Positions 35,564-44,261 of a stretch of DNA of 47,077 nucleotides are shown here, piece by piece. A program made the translations under genes and the position numbers. This DNA comes from a virus. Every line of letters starts with the position of its first letter. Within the stretch, counting starts at the first letter, position 1. Under the pieces are notes generated by a model, which had not been told where the DNA came from, did not search any database, and saw only the letters and a list, made by a program, of their open reading frames with translations. The stretch lies in the IMG/VR virus record IMGVR_UViG_3300037225_000238, positions 1-47,077 of that record; one strand, written 5' to 3'.

Positions 35564-37494
35564 TCGAACTCGCCAAGCCCGAACTGTCCACCCCCTTCCC
35601 TGACGTGTCGAGGGTCTGGACCGATCCGATCACCGGCCTCAAGGTCCCCAAACTCCTCCACGAGAACCTCCAGTATCGCGAACGCCTCCTCCGGGACGCC
35701 GACGCAGACCCCGCCTTCGCCGACGATCTCTGGGCCGCTTGCCGCGATTCCGTACTCTATTGGACCAACTCCTTTGCCTACACCTTCAAGTTGCGCGAGT
35801 TCGACGAGGAGGGCACTGCCCGGCAGGTCGAGGGTGTCAACTGCCCATATGTCACATGGACCATTCAAGATGCGCACATCCTTGCGATTGAGAAGGCGAT
35901 CAACGAGGGGTACGATCTCCTGACCGACAAGTCCCGCGAGATGGGTGCATCCTGGAACCACCTGCTGGTCTTCGAGCACCAGTTCCTTTTCAAGCCCGAC
36001 CGGATGTTCTTGGAGTTGTCCCGGACCGAGGAGTACGTTGACCGCGCCGACAACCCCAAGTCGCTGTTCTGGAAGCACCGGTACATCCGCAAGTGGTTGC
36101 CCCCGTGGATGCTTCCGCCGATCACCGACGTTTTGATGCACTTCACCAACCTGGCGAACAACTCCAAGATCGACGGCGAGAGTGCCAATGCCAATGCAGC
36201 ATCGGGCGACCGGCGCACCGCGGCGCTCCTGGACGAGTTTGCCAAGGTGGAGCAGGGTACGAAGATCCGGTGGGCTACCTCCGACGTGACCTCCTGCCGC
36301 CTAGTCAACTCGACCCCCGCCGGGCCGGGCACCGAGTACAGCAAGTGGAAGAAGTCGGGGCAGATCAAGGTATTCACCATGCCCTGGTGGGAGCACCCTG
36401 AGAAGGGGGTCAATCGCTACGTCGTCCAGGACCCCACGACCAAGACCTGGCAGATCCGCAGCCCCTATTACGACAAGCAGGCCGACCGTCGATCCCCGCA
36501 GGAAATGGCGCAGGAGTTGGACCGCGACGACATCGGCTCCGGCTCGACGTTCTTCGACTCCCAGCCCATCGAGCAGCACCGGGCCCTCTTCGCCAAGCCT
36601 CCGACGTTTACACGCGCCTTCGACTTCCTCCGCGGGGTCGCCCAGGACGCCATGCCGGGGATCATCGCGCGATCTCAACTGAACCAGATCCGGGTCGAGA
36701 AGTGCGGGCCCTGGCGGTTCTGGACGCCCCACGTCAGCGGGCGTCTCGACCAGACTCGCACCTACACGCTCGGGGTAGATATTTCCCGCGGGCAGGGGGC
36801 GAGTAACTCGGTGGTGTCTATCCTCTGTAACGAGACCCGAGAGAAGATCGCCGAGTACGCCGACGCCAACACACCCCCCTACGACCTGGCGCGGATCGTT
36901 GCTGCCGCGGCCTGTTGGGTGGGCGGGAACCGCGCCGGGGGGCACCCGATGGTCATCTGGGAGGCCAATGGTCCGGGGTGGGACTTCGGGCGGCAATTCG
37001 TCAAGGTGATGCAGTACCCGAATTACTTCATCGACAGGACTGCGGGGACGATCACCGAGAAGACCCGCAAGAAGTACGGCTGGCACTCGACCCGTGAGAA
37101 GAAGGAGCAGTTGATGGGCATCCTGCGCCGCGCCTACGCGCACGGGGGAATCATCAACCACTCCGGCGAGGCCCTGGATGAGGCCCTCACCTACGTCTAC
37201 TACACCGATGGGGGCCTGGGCCCGGCTGAGTTCACCAAGGAGTCTGAGGCCGCGCGCCTGACTCATGGCGACCGGGTGATCGCGGATGCCCTGGTCCTCC
37301 TGGGGGTCGAGGACATGCCCCAGGCGCGTTCGGAAGAGGCGACGATGCCTCCTGGGCGATCTCTGGGATTTCGCCGCCGAATGGCCCTGTCGCGGGGGAA
37401 GACGACGCGGCCGGGGTGGGGCGACACCATCGACTTTACCAGCGGCGATGTCCAGTTTTACTCTCGCAAAACTCGACTGAGTGGGGTAAGATAG
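35560..37494 (+). CDS. terL: Terminase large subunit
   Basis: 644 aa. ATPase: adapted Walker A KSREMGASW at 124-132, Walker B AALLDEFA at 221-228, and the coupling motif NSTPAG. Nuclease: TLGVDISRGQG with the first Asp, VIWEANGPGWD, and a late ADALVLL acidic site. It packages DNA into the prohead using the portal encoded next. The length and motif order are normal for the family. Confidence 0.9.
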   Translation: MIELAKPELSTPFPDVSRVWTDPITGLKVPKLLHENLQYRERLLRDADADPAFADDLWAACRDSVLYWTNSFAYTFKLREFDEEGTARQVEGVNCPYVTWTIQDAHILAIEKAINEGYDLLTDKSREMGASWNHLLVFEHQFLFKPDRMFLELSRTEEYVDRADNPKSLFWKHRYIRKWLPPWMLPPITDVLMHFTNLANNSKIDGESANANAASGDRRTAALLDEFAKVEQGTKIRWATSDVTSCRLVNSTPAGPGTEYSKWKKSGQIKVFTMPWWEHPEKGVNRYVVQDPTTKTWQIRSPYYDKQADRRSPQEMAQELDRDDIGSGSTFFDSQPIEQHRALFAKPPTFTRAFDFLRGVAQDAMPGIIARSQLNQIRVEKCGPWRFWTPHVSGRLDQTRTYTLGVDISRGQGASNSVVSILCNETREKIAEYADANTPPYDLARIVAAAACWVGGNRAGGHPMVIWEANGPGWDFGRQFVKVMQYPNYFIDRTAGTITEKTRKKYGWHSTREKKEQLMGILRRAYAHGGIINHSGEALDEALTYVYYTDGGLGPAEFTKESEAARLTHGDRVIADALVLLGVEDMPQARSEEATMPPGRSLGFRRRMALSRGKTTRPGWGDTIDFTSGDVQFYSRKTRLSGVR

Positions 37495-37498
37495 AGCC

Positions 37499-39394
37499 AT
37501 GCCTGCCAAGGAAGTGACCGTTCGCCGAATGGCAAACGCCGTGAAGTTGGGCGAGGAACGCCTCCGCAACTTCCGTGCCTCGCGCATGATGATGCTCCGC
37601 GAATATGCCGGGAGCTACTACGACAAGGATCATGGCACCATCGGCAACGAGCCGATCAACCTGATCTTCAACGCAATTGCCACGCTCGTCCCCACGCTCG
37701 TCACCAACTTTCCCAAGACCCTCGTGACTTCGAAGTTCTTGGCCTACCGGGGGTACGCCGAATTGCTCGGTCTCGGGTTAGACTTCCTGGCGAAAGAACT
37801 TGACCTGCGTTCCGAGTTGCGCCGGTGGATCGTGGATTCCCTGTTCGTCATCGGGATTATGAAAACGGGGATCGCCACGTCAGATAGCATCATCAACTTT
37901 TCTGACGACATGAGGATCGACCCGGGGCAACCCTACGCGACGACCGTGGACTTCGACGACTACATCCTCGACCCCGCAGCCCGGCGGATAGAGGAGGCGT
38001 CGTTCGTAGGCCACCGAGTGCGTGTCCCGCGGCAGATGCTCCTTGATTCCGGCCTGTACAAGAACGACATGGTGGAGCGCCTGCCGACCGCGGGGAACGA
38101 TCCCTTCGAGCGGCGCGATACCCAGACGATCTCCCAACACGAGATCACCCCATCGCAGATCAACGATCTCCAGGACTTCGTGGAAGTCCGCGAGTTGTGG
38201 GTGCCGGGTGCGCAGACCCTCGTGACCTTGCCCGGCGGGCCCCAGGTCCCCGATGACTACCTGCGGATCGAGGACTACAATGGGCCGGACGAGGGGCCGT
38301 ATACCTACCTCAGTCTCAGTCCACCCTTGCCGAACAATCCGATGCCCATCGCGCCAGTGGCCGTGTGGTATGACCTGCATATCGCCGCGAACAAGATGGC
38401 CAAGAAGGTCATGGAACAGGCCGAACGGCAGAAGGACATCCTGGCGTTCAAGCCCTCTGCGGCCGATGATGCACAGGAAATTGTGGATGCGGGTGACGGC
38501 GAGGCGATTGGGGTGATGGACCCAGACGCCGCGAAGGTCATGTCCTTTGGGGGGCAGCAACGGTCGAACGAGTCCCATCTCCAGCAATTGTCGTACTGGT
38601 TCAATCTCTGTTCCGGCAACACCGATCAACTGGGTGGGGTTCGGTCAGACGCCAACACAGCCACCCAGGCGAACATCCTACAAACCAACGCCAGTGTACG
38701 GGTCGAGGACATGAAGGACATCGTGTACCTGGGCACTCGCAATATCCAGCGGAAACTCGCCTGGTACCTGCACACTGATCCCCTGATCGCCCTGCCCCTC
38801 ATCAAACGCACACCGATCCCTTCTCAGACCGTCATGGGTCCGATGGGTCCGATGATTGTGCCGCCGCGGATGCAGGAGGATCAGGCGATCCTCAGTCCCG
38901 ATGTCCGGCGGGGTGATTTCCTCGACTTTAACTTCGAGATTGAATCCCAGTCGATGAGTCGGATGGACCCCGCCCAGCGGGTGCAGAAGATGCTCCTGCT
39001 CACCGGCAAGGTGGTGCCCGCTCTGGCCCAGGCCGCGATGGTCTGCCAGCAAATGGGTGTGCAGTTCTCCTTCGCCAAGTGTCTGATCCGCATCTCGAAG
39101 GAGATGGGTATTGAGTGGATGGATGAAGTTTTCTTCGACCCGGCCTTCCAGCAGCAGATGATGGGTATCCAGGCCCTCGCTCCCCAGCCGGACAATCAGA
39201 AGCCGGGCCAGGCCCCGCAGATTCAGGGGCAATCGCAGCAACCTGGTGGAGGCATGGGAGCGATCCAGCAGAACGGTCAGCCGGGGAACGTGCGAATGAA
39301 TAGCGGCAGCGATTCGTCGATGCGGTTGAATGCACCGTCTGACGCCGACATGGCTTCGGCAGCCCAGCCGGTAGCGATGCAAGGAGCAATGTGA
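37499..39394 (+). CDS. Portal protein
   Basis: 631 aa, immediately after the terminase and of typical size for short-tailed phage portals. Features: early SYYDKDHG and NLIFNAIATLVPTL segments, a helical wing (DLHIAANKMAKKVMEQAERQ), LGGVRSDANTATQANIL, and a Gln/Gly/Pro-rich C-terminus from about residue 560. It forms the ring at the packaging vertex. The stop overlaps the next gene. Confidence 0.85.
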   Translation: MPAKEVTVRRMANAVKLGEERLRNFRASRMMMLREYAGSYYDKDHGTIGNEPINLIFNAIATLVPTLVTNFPKTLVTSKFLAYRGYAELLGLGLDFLAKELDLRSELRRWIVDSLFVIGIMKTGIATSDSIINFSDDMRIDPGQPYATTVDFDDYILDPAARRIEEASFVGHRVRVPRQMLLDSGLYKNDMVERLPTAGNDPFERRDTQTISQHEITPSQINDLQDFVEVRELWVPGAQTLVTLPGGPQVPDDYLRIEDYNGPDEGPYTYLSLSPPLPNNPMPIAPVAVWYDLHIAANKMAKKVMEQAERQKDILAFKPSAADDAQEIVDAGDGEAIGVMDPDAAKVMSFGGQQRSNESHLQQLSYWFNLCSGNTDQLGGVRSDANTATQANILQTNASVRVEDMKDIVYLGTRNIQRKLAWYLHTDPLIALPLIKRTPIPSQTVMGPMGPMIVPPRMQEDQAILSPDVRRGDFLDFNFEIESQSMSRMDPAQRVQKMLLLTGKVVPALAQAAMVCQQMGVQFSFAKCLIRISKEMGIEWMDEVFFDPAFQQQMMGIQALAPQPDNQKPGQAPQIQGQSQQPGGGMGAIQQNGQPGNVRMNSGSDSSMRLNAPSDADMASAAQPVAMQGAM

Positions 39395-39657
39395 TGGCAC
39401 GCGGAACAACCAAATTGGGCGGTGCGACCGCCAATGTCCCCGATGACTTCCAGGCCGAGGATGACGCTCGGCACTTGACCGAGGCGCAGACCATTCGCCT
39501 CGACGCCAAGCGTCATCAGGCGGCGCTCCGGCACATGAAGAAGAAGGCCGGATCGATCCAGGGCGCGGTGGACATGGAGGCCAAGGCGAAGGCAGGGCTG
39601 GCCAAGGCGTTCCCGAAGGACAAAGAGCCGGATGCGGCCGGGAAGGGGCAGGAGTAA
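39394..39657 (+). CDS. Small hypothetical head-region protein
   Basis: 87 aa. AAGGAG is seven bases before ATG 39394, whose A is the last base of the portal TGA; GTG 39391 is also in frame. Basic and helical (LTEAQTIRLDAKRHQAALRH, then GAVDMEAKAKAGLAKAF). Unknown role in head assembly. Confidence 0.55.
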   Translation: MARGTTKLGGATANVPDDFQAEDDARHLTEAQTIRLDAKRHQAALRHMKKKAGSIQGAVDMEAKAKAGLAKAFPKDKEPDAAGKGQE

Positions 39658-40088
39658 TGGGACTCGACGAGGATCGCAAGATGCGTGGTTTTCGCCAGAA
39701 TGACGCTGCCGCTCAGGTGGATGCTACCCGCCGCCCCGCGGTAGAGGCCAATGCCCAGCAGGGTCTCAACCAGACCTTCAACGGCGCGCCGGGTAGGCCC
39801 CGATCACTCCAGGACCAACAGTTCGAGGCGGTCGCTAAGGCCGCGTCTCTGGTTCGCCCCGATCCGCATACGGACAAACCGGGGTATATGAAGTGGCTCG
39901 CCACTAAGATCGACGATCTCCGCACGAAGGCGAAGGACGTGAAGGCGTCCAAGAGCGGCGGTGCCCAATTCGAGAAGGTCTATAACGATGCTGCGGACTC
40001 CATGAACACGCTGCTCTTGCAAATGCAGAGCGAGGACGTGGGGGCGAGCGAGCAGCAGTTGGGGCAGCAGAATAGGATATATCCGTAA
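39657..40088 (+). CDS. Hypothetical head-region protein
   Basis: 143 aa. Gln/Asn-rich, mostly helical (QQFEAVAKAASLVRPDPHTD, then KWLATKIDDLRTKAKD). Start and stop both overlap neighbours by one base (TAATG). Unknown family. Confidence 0.55.
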   Translation: MGLDEDRKMRGFRQNDAAAQVDATRRPAVEANAQQGLNQTFNGAPGRPRSLQDQQFEAVAKAASLVRPDPHTDKPGYMKWLATKIDDLRTKAKDVKASKSGGAQFEKVYNDAADSMNTLLLQMQSEDVGASEQQLGQQNRIYP

Positions 40089-40378
40089 TGGCGATCATCT
40101 GGAAGCGTAACGGCGTGGAAGTCAAGGGCCCCGAGGAGGTCCCCTCGAAGGGTGACGGCACGGGGGTTTCCGTCCGGGGCAGCTACAACCGGCCTATCGA
40201 ACTCCAGTCGATGGGATTCCTGGGAGTCCCGGAGGACGTGGCCGAGCATCGTCGCCGGTTCCCGAACGTCGAACTCCGCGAGATGCAGGGGTCGATGATC
40301 CCGGTGGTCAAGAGCCTGGGGGAGAAGCGAGCCTATCTCAAGGCCGCGGGGTGGGCAGATGTCAAGGATTTTCGTTGA
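40088..40378 (+). CDS. Small hypothetical head-region protein
   Basis: 96 aa. MAIIWKRNGVEVKGPEEV then a compact domain (GFLGVPEDVAEHRRRFPNV). It ends at a gap with a promoter-like sequence before the scaffold gene. Unknown. Confidence 0.5.
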   Translation: MAIIWKRNGVEVKGPEEVPSKGDGTGVSVRGSYNRPIELQSMGFLGVPEDVAEHRRRFPNVELREMQGSMIPVVKSLGEKRAYLKAAGWADVKDFR

Positions 40379-40403
40379 CCGATCTGCGTAGGTCGGTTAC
40401 AGT
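40375..40403 (+). promoter_or_regulatory. Possible promoter of the capsid genes
   Basis: TTGACC (40375-40380) and TACAGT (40398-40403) with 17 bases, followed by a leader containing CGGGCAGCGG. The leader of the late unit at 34124 contains the same CGGGCAGCGG before its start. It would boost scaffold and capsid expression. Confidence 0.5.
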
Positions 40404-40459
40404 AGGATAGTTCGGCCCCTACCCCCGGGTCTCCCGGGCAGCGGCCAAGGAATCCCACA

Positions 40460-41527
40460 ATGGCAGATGCAGCGACAACCGAAGCCCCAGTAGCAACCGA
40501 GACCGAGGCCCCTCGTTCGTCCGAAGACCCGGCGGTCGTATCCGCGGTGCAGGCGCACCTGGATGCGTTCGACGCGCTCATCGACGAGGACACCCCGGTG
40601 GTCGAGGCGGCTCCCGAGGCTTCACCGGCTGGTGAAACTCCGGTCACGAGTGAAACCCCCGAGGAGACGCCGACTGAGACGCCCGTAGAGGAAGCAGCGC
40701 CTGCGGCCCCCGCCGCTGATACTACCCTTCCCGCGGCGTACCATCGGACGGCGAAGGCCCGGGGCTGGACCGACCAGGAGATCAGCGACTTCCACAAGGC
40801 CAACCCGGACCTGGCGATCAAGACGTTCGAGCGGATGCACGAGTCGAGGACGAAGGAGATCAATGAATGGGCGGAACTGGGACGCAAGAGCAGAACTACC
40901 CCTGTGGGTACACCTACTGTTACTCCCGCCACCGTTCCGCAGACTGCAACTGCTGCATCTACCGCCTCGGCCCTCAAGCCGATCAACGTCGCCGAGATGG
41001 TCGAGAAGTACGGGAACCAGGAGTTAATCGAGGCCCTCGCCGGGCCGCTCAATCAGGCGATTGAGGCCCTGACCCCGATCATCGCCGACACGCAGCGCAA
41101 TCAGGCGACGGCCAAGCAGACTGCCCAGGAGGGTCTCAACAGGATCATCGAGGGGTTCTTCGGCAGTGCCGAGATGAAGCCGTTCGCGGCGATCTACGGT
41201 CCCGCCTCCTTCGCGGCCAAGACCTCAGAGCAGGCGGCAAAGTTCGAGAAGGTCCTGGAGACGGCCGACGCCCTCATCGCGGGGGCGGCGTTCCAGGGCC
41301 GCACGTTGGACGTATCGGAAGCATTGGTGCTGGCTCACGATTCTGTGGCCAGCGGTGTCAAGGAAACCGTCATCAGGGACGCGATCCGCAGGGACGTGAC
41401 CAAGCGAGGCAAGGGCATCACCCTCAAGCCGACCGCCCAGGGGCGGCGAGCGTCGGGTGGCGCGCCTCGGGATCGGCAGGAACTCATCAGCCGAACCGAG
41501 GACCGTCTCGCTGGGGCGTTCGCGTAG
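40460..41527 (+). CDS. Scaffolding-like protein
   Basis: 355 aa. The first 90 residues are Glu/Ala/Thr/Pro-rich and strongly acidic, the middle is helical (TDQEISDFHKANPDLAIKTF), and the C-terminus is basic (RRDVTKRGKG, RRASGG). This charge pattern and the place just before the major capsid gene are typical of scaffolding proteins. There is no protease motif. Confidence 0.65.
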   Translation: MADAATTEAPVATETEAPRSSEDPAVVSAVQAHLDAFDALIDEDTPVVEAAPEASPAGETPVTSETPEETPTETPVEEAAPAAPAADTTLPAAYHRTAKARGWTDQEISDFHKANPDLAIKTFERMHESRTKEINEWAELGRKSRTTPVGTPTVTPATVPQTATAASTASALKPINVAEMVEKYGNQELIEALAGPLNQAIEALTPIIADTQRNQATAKQTAQEGLNRIIEGFFGSAEMKPFAAIYGPASFAAKTSEQAAKFEKVLETADALIAGAAFQGRTLDVSEALVLAHDSVASGVKETVIRDAIRRDVTKRGKGITLKPTAQGRRASGGAPRDRQELISRTEDRLAGAFA

Positions 41528-41557
41528 TCCCTCAGCCCAAGAAAGTAGGGTAAACCC

Positions 41558-42631
41558 ATCGGCATTGACAACGATAAATTGATTGATTTGATCGCCACGA
41601 CCCTCAAGGACCTGCCCAAGCAGACTTTCGAGGTCGCGTGGACCAATCAGAATTACGAGTTCTGCCGTATCTATCAGGAGGACCGGATGCAGGTGGACGG
41701 CGGCACGTCCATCCAGCGCAACGTGATATTGGACCAGTCCGGCAACGCCTCCTACCGCAAGTTGTTCGACGTGGACCAGCCCTCCGTGGCGAACATCCAG
41801 AAGCAGATCGACGTGCCCTGGACGCAGATCGGCACGAACTACTCGTGGGACATCCTGGAGATCATGCGGAATAAGAACTCCGCGAAGGGCTACATCAACC
41901 TGATGGAATCCCGCCGGACGGACGGCCTCTGGTCGATGGCCGACCTGATTGAAGACCGCGGCTGGAAGACCCCGACCAACGCCACCGACAAGCTGTTCCC
42001 CTACGGCGTGCCGTACTACCTGAACATGCTGGACTCCGGCGGCACCGCGGGTTTTAACGGCAAGACGATCACCTACCAGGACGCGACGACCGGCACCGTC
42101 TGCGCGGGCATCGACGCCGCGGTCGAGTCCAAGTGGCGCAACTACGGTGCCACCTATGTCAAGGTGGACAATGCCCTCCTGCGGACCCTGCGCCGAGCGA
42201 TTCTGGCTACCCGCTTCAAGCCGCCTCTGTTCATCAACTCGCCGGGCAACGATGAGGTCGGCACCCGGCGGATGTACGCGAACCTGGACGTGAACGTCGA
42301 ACTCCAGGACCTCGCCGACAAGCGCGACGACGCCACGCAGCCGAAGGACCTGGCGGGCAAGAGCCTGATCGACATCGAGGGCACCTGCTACTTCAACCGC
42401 ATCCCGATCCAGTACATCCCCAACCTGGACGGCGTGGCGTACAACCCGATCTACACCATCGACTTCAAGAAGTTCATCCCCTTCGTCCAGGAAGGTTTCT
42501 GGATGGAAGAGTCCAAGCCGATGACCGACCGGCTCCAGCACACGACCGTTACGGTCTACCTGGATGGGTCCCACAACAACCTGTGCCTGAACCGCCGGAC
42601 GTGCGGGTTCGTGGTCCACACCCCCAAATAG
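41558..42631 (+). CDS. Major capsid protein
   Basis: About 357 aa. The HK97-fold type is suggested by size, position and strands such as YEFCRIYQEDRMQVDGGTSI and LFDVDQPSVANIQKQIDVPW. No ATG is available: the frame is open from 41549 and the first in-frame ATG is 130 bp downstream. TTG 41579 has no ribosome binding site, whereas ATC 41558 has GTAGGG seven bases upstream and would give (M)GIDNDKLIDLIATTLK. I use 41558, with the start uncertain. The most abundant virion protein, and the likely client of the phage GroES. Confidence 0.8.
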   Translation: MGIDNDKLIDLIATTLKDLPKQTFEVAWTNQNYEFCRIYQEDRMQVDGGTSIQRNVILDQSGNASYRKLFDVDQPSVANIQKQIDVPWTQIGTNYSWDILEIMRNKNSAKGYINLMESRRTDGLWSMADLIEDRGWKTPTNATDKLFPYGVPYYLNMLDSGGTAGFNGKTITYQDATTGTVCAGIDAAVESKWRNYGATYVKVDNALLRTLRRAILATRFKPPLFINSPGNDEVGTRRMYANLDVNVELQDLADKRDDATQPKDLAGKSLIDIEGTCYFNRIPIQYIPNLDGVAYNPIYTIDFKKFIPFVQEGFWMEESKPMTDRLQHTTVTVYLDGSHNNLCLNRRTCGFVVHTPK

Positions 42632-42639
42632 TCGGGGGT
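42620..42639 (+). terminator. Short hairpin at the capsid gene end
   Basis: ACCCCC (42620-42625) and GGGGGT (42634-42639) flank the stop codon and are followed by TTGTTG. A weak terminator or processing site after the capsid gene. Confidence 0.4.
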
Positions 42640-42691
42640 TGTTGACAAGTCCCGAGAAAACGTCACGAGAAACAAGAAAGCGAGAGTCGAT

Positions 42692-43570
42692 ATGAGCAAA
42701 GGCATCGGAAACGTCAACTACATTCGCCAGGGCAGTCAGGTGACTGTCGGCGATCAGCCCAACTGGAACTTCCTCTACCAGGCGTCCACAGTCATCGACC
42801 CGCGATTCGTGGTCGGTGATCGTCAGGTGACGCCGGACGGCCGCGTGTTCCGCTACTCGAAGGCGGGTGGCACCATCCGGTCGGAGTTCGGCGTCTGCGT
42901 GCCGGACTTGTCGATCACCAATGCCGTCGCCCCGGCGCAGTCCACGATCTACGGGCCAGTCATCAATGCCTACGGCGTTGCGGGGTCCGTGACGGCCGGG
43001 GCTGCGAACGTCCCTATCGTCACGATCACCGTGGGTGCGACGGACGGTCTGGCCAGTGACGGCGTGGTTGCCGCAGACGCCATGCGTGGCGGCTACATCG
43101 TGGTCGCCAACGGCACGAACCAGCATCCGCAGTTCCGCGGCATTATCGGCAACTCGGCCGTCGCTGCGGGTGGCGGATCGATGGATGTCTACATGGACGC
43201 CCAGCTGACAGCCGCGGTCACGGTAGGCTCGACCAGAATCGAGGCGTATTTCAGCCCCTACGCCAACGTGCAGACGATGAACGGTAACACCTACGCGGGT
43301 TACGTCACCTGCATCGGGGCCTCGGCTCTGGACAACGTGACGGTCGGCCAATACTTCTGGGTCCAGACGTGGGGCCCGGTGTGGTTGACGAGCAACGGTA
43401 TCACGGGCGAAGCTGCGAATGGCCGCGACATCTACGTCAATTCCGACGGTTCTCTTCGTGGTCAGACCGGCACGACCTACGCTGGCTATCAGCGGGTTGG
43501 CACCGGCCTGGACCGAAGCACATCGGGTACGAGCAATGGTCCAAACCTGATGTTGCAGATCGCAATCTAG
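42692..43570 (+). CDS. Capsid decoration-like protein
   Basis: 292 aa, Gly/Ala/Val/Thr-rich and beta in character (VPIVTITVGATDGLASDGVV, then GYVTCIGASALDNVTVGQYF). The leader between it and the capsid gene is 60 bases. A protein of this size immediately after the major capsid gene, and before a strong terminator, is usually a head decoration or minor head protein. I see no diagnostic motif. Confidence 0.6.
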   Translation: MSKGIGNVNYIRQGSQVTVGDQPNWNFLYQASTVIDPRFVVGDRQVTPDGRVFRYSKAGGTIRSEFGVCVPDLSITNAVAPAQSTIYGPVINAYGVAGSVTAGAANVPIVTITVGATDGLASDGVVAADAMRGGYIVVANGTNQHPQFRGIIGNSAVAAGGGSMDVYMDAQLTAAVTVGSTRIEAYFSPYANVQTMNGNTYAGYVTCIGASALDNVTVGQYFWVQTWGPVWLTSNGITGEAANGRDIYVNSDGSLRGQTGTTYAGYQRVGTGLDRSTSGTSNGPNLMLQIAI

Positions 43571-43597
43571 CCCTCGGCTGGCCCAGGGAGATTGTCA

Positions 43598-43627
43598 GGG
43601 CGTGGGCCGGGACACTGACCCACGCCC
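43598..43627 (+). terminator. Terminator-like hairpin after the head genes
   Basis: GGGCGTGGG (43598-43606) and CCCACGCCC (43619-43627) form a perfect nine-base stem, followed by TATTGTT. It probably reduces transcription into the downstream tail genes. Confidence 0.65.
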
Positions 43628-43649
43628 TATTGTTCGGCAGGAGAGACGG

Positions 43650-43883
43650 ATGCTGGGCTGCCTGTTCTGTTTCGTGATCTCGGTGGTCGAGTGGTTCCTG
43701 GTCTCGAAGAGAACCACCGCAATCACCAGGTCCAGCGCATGGGTCGGTGTGTTGGTGACTTTGGAGCTTCTCCTGGCTCTGGGTACCGGGTATGTGGTGT
43801 TCGTCCAGCAGAACATCCCAGCCCTGATTGCGTGTGCGGTCGGGGGTGGATTGGGTGCAGAACTCGCCCGGAGATGGGCGTAG
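43650..43883 (+). CDS. Small membrane protein
   Basis: 77 aa. I chose ATG 43650 (GGAGAGACGG upstream), not 43602 inside the hairpin. Three hydrophobic segments at about residues 2-16, 27-46 and 50-66 (GVLVTLELLLALGTGYVVF), with a basic end. It could be a holin-like or host-membrane protein; its place within the structural unit is unusual for a holin. Confidence 0.55.
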   Translation: MLGCLFCFVISVVEWFLVSKRTTAITRSSAWVGVLVTLELLLALGTGYVVFVQQNIPALIACAVGGGLGAELARRWA

Positions 43884-43893
43884 GAGATTGAAG

Positions 43894-44106
43894 ATGAGTC
43901 CCTCGAATCCGAGATTGGTGGCGGCGGCGAAGTTGGCGGCTGAGGCTGCGGCCGTGGCCCAGGAGGCTGCTGCGGCGGCTGAGGCCGAGACCGCGACCAC
44001 TGCCGAGGCTCCCCCCTCGCCCCCGGTTGTCGAACCCCTGACCGGCGTGGCGAAGATGAAGGCCGAGCGCGCCGCCGCCGTTGCCGCACTGACCATTGGG
44101 AGGTAA
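43894..44106 (+). CDS. Small Ala-rich protein
   Basis: 70 aa. AGGAG precedes ATG 43894. Ala/Glu-rich coiled-coil-like helix (LVAAAKLAAEAAAVAQEAAA) followed by a Pro-rich hinge. Unknown head-tail region protein. Confidence 0.5.
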   Translation: MSPSNPRLVAAAKLAAEAAAVAQEAAAAAEAETATTAEAPPSPPVVEPLTGVAKMKAERAAAVAALTIGR

Positions 44107-44108
44107 CA

Positions 44109-44261
44109 ATGCCCGCTGAGTCCCAAGCACAACGCGGCTACCTCTACTCGCACTTCGGCGAGGCTTGGGTCAAAGCTCACCACTTCGATAACAAGGGCAA
44201 GTTGCCGAAGCATGTGGCTGTGAAGAACGCCAAGAAGAACTTACGGAAAGCATTCGCATGA
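44109..44261 (+). CDS. Small basic protein
   Basis: 50 aa. ATG 44109 follows the preceding stop by two bases and its TGA overlaps the adaptor start as ATGA. It contains QRGYLYSHFGEAWVKAHHF and a Lys-rich C-terminus (NAKKNLRKAFA). Small proteins with this pattern occur in many phage structural regions. Function unknown. Confidence 0.6.
   Translation: MPAESQAQRGYLYSHFGEAWVKAHHFDNKGKLPKHVAVKNAKKNLRKAFA

Noticed and set aside
42647-42652. TTGACA between the capsid and decoration genes
   Set aside because: No acceptable -10 box lies 16-18 bases downstream.
41225-43351. 708-codon open frame on the minus strand opposite the scaffold, capsid and decoration genes
   Set aside because: It is antisense to strongly supported structural genes, has Arg/Val/His/Asp-rich composition typical of the reverse of GC-rich coding DNA, and no ribosome binding site or domain.
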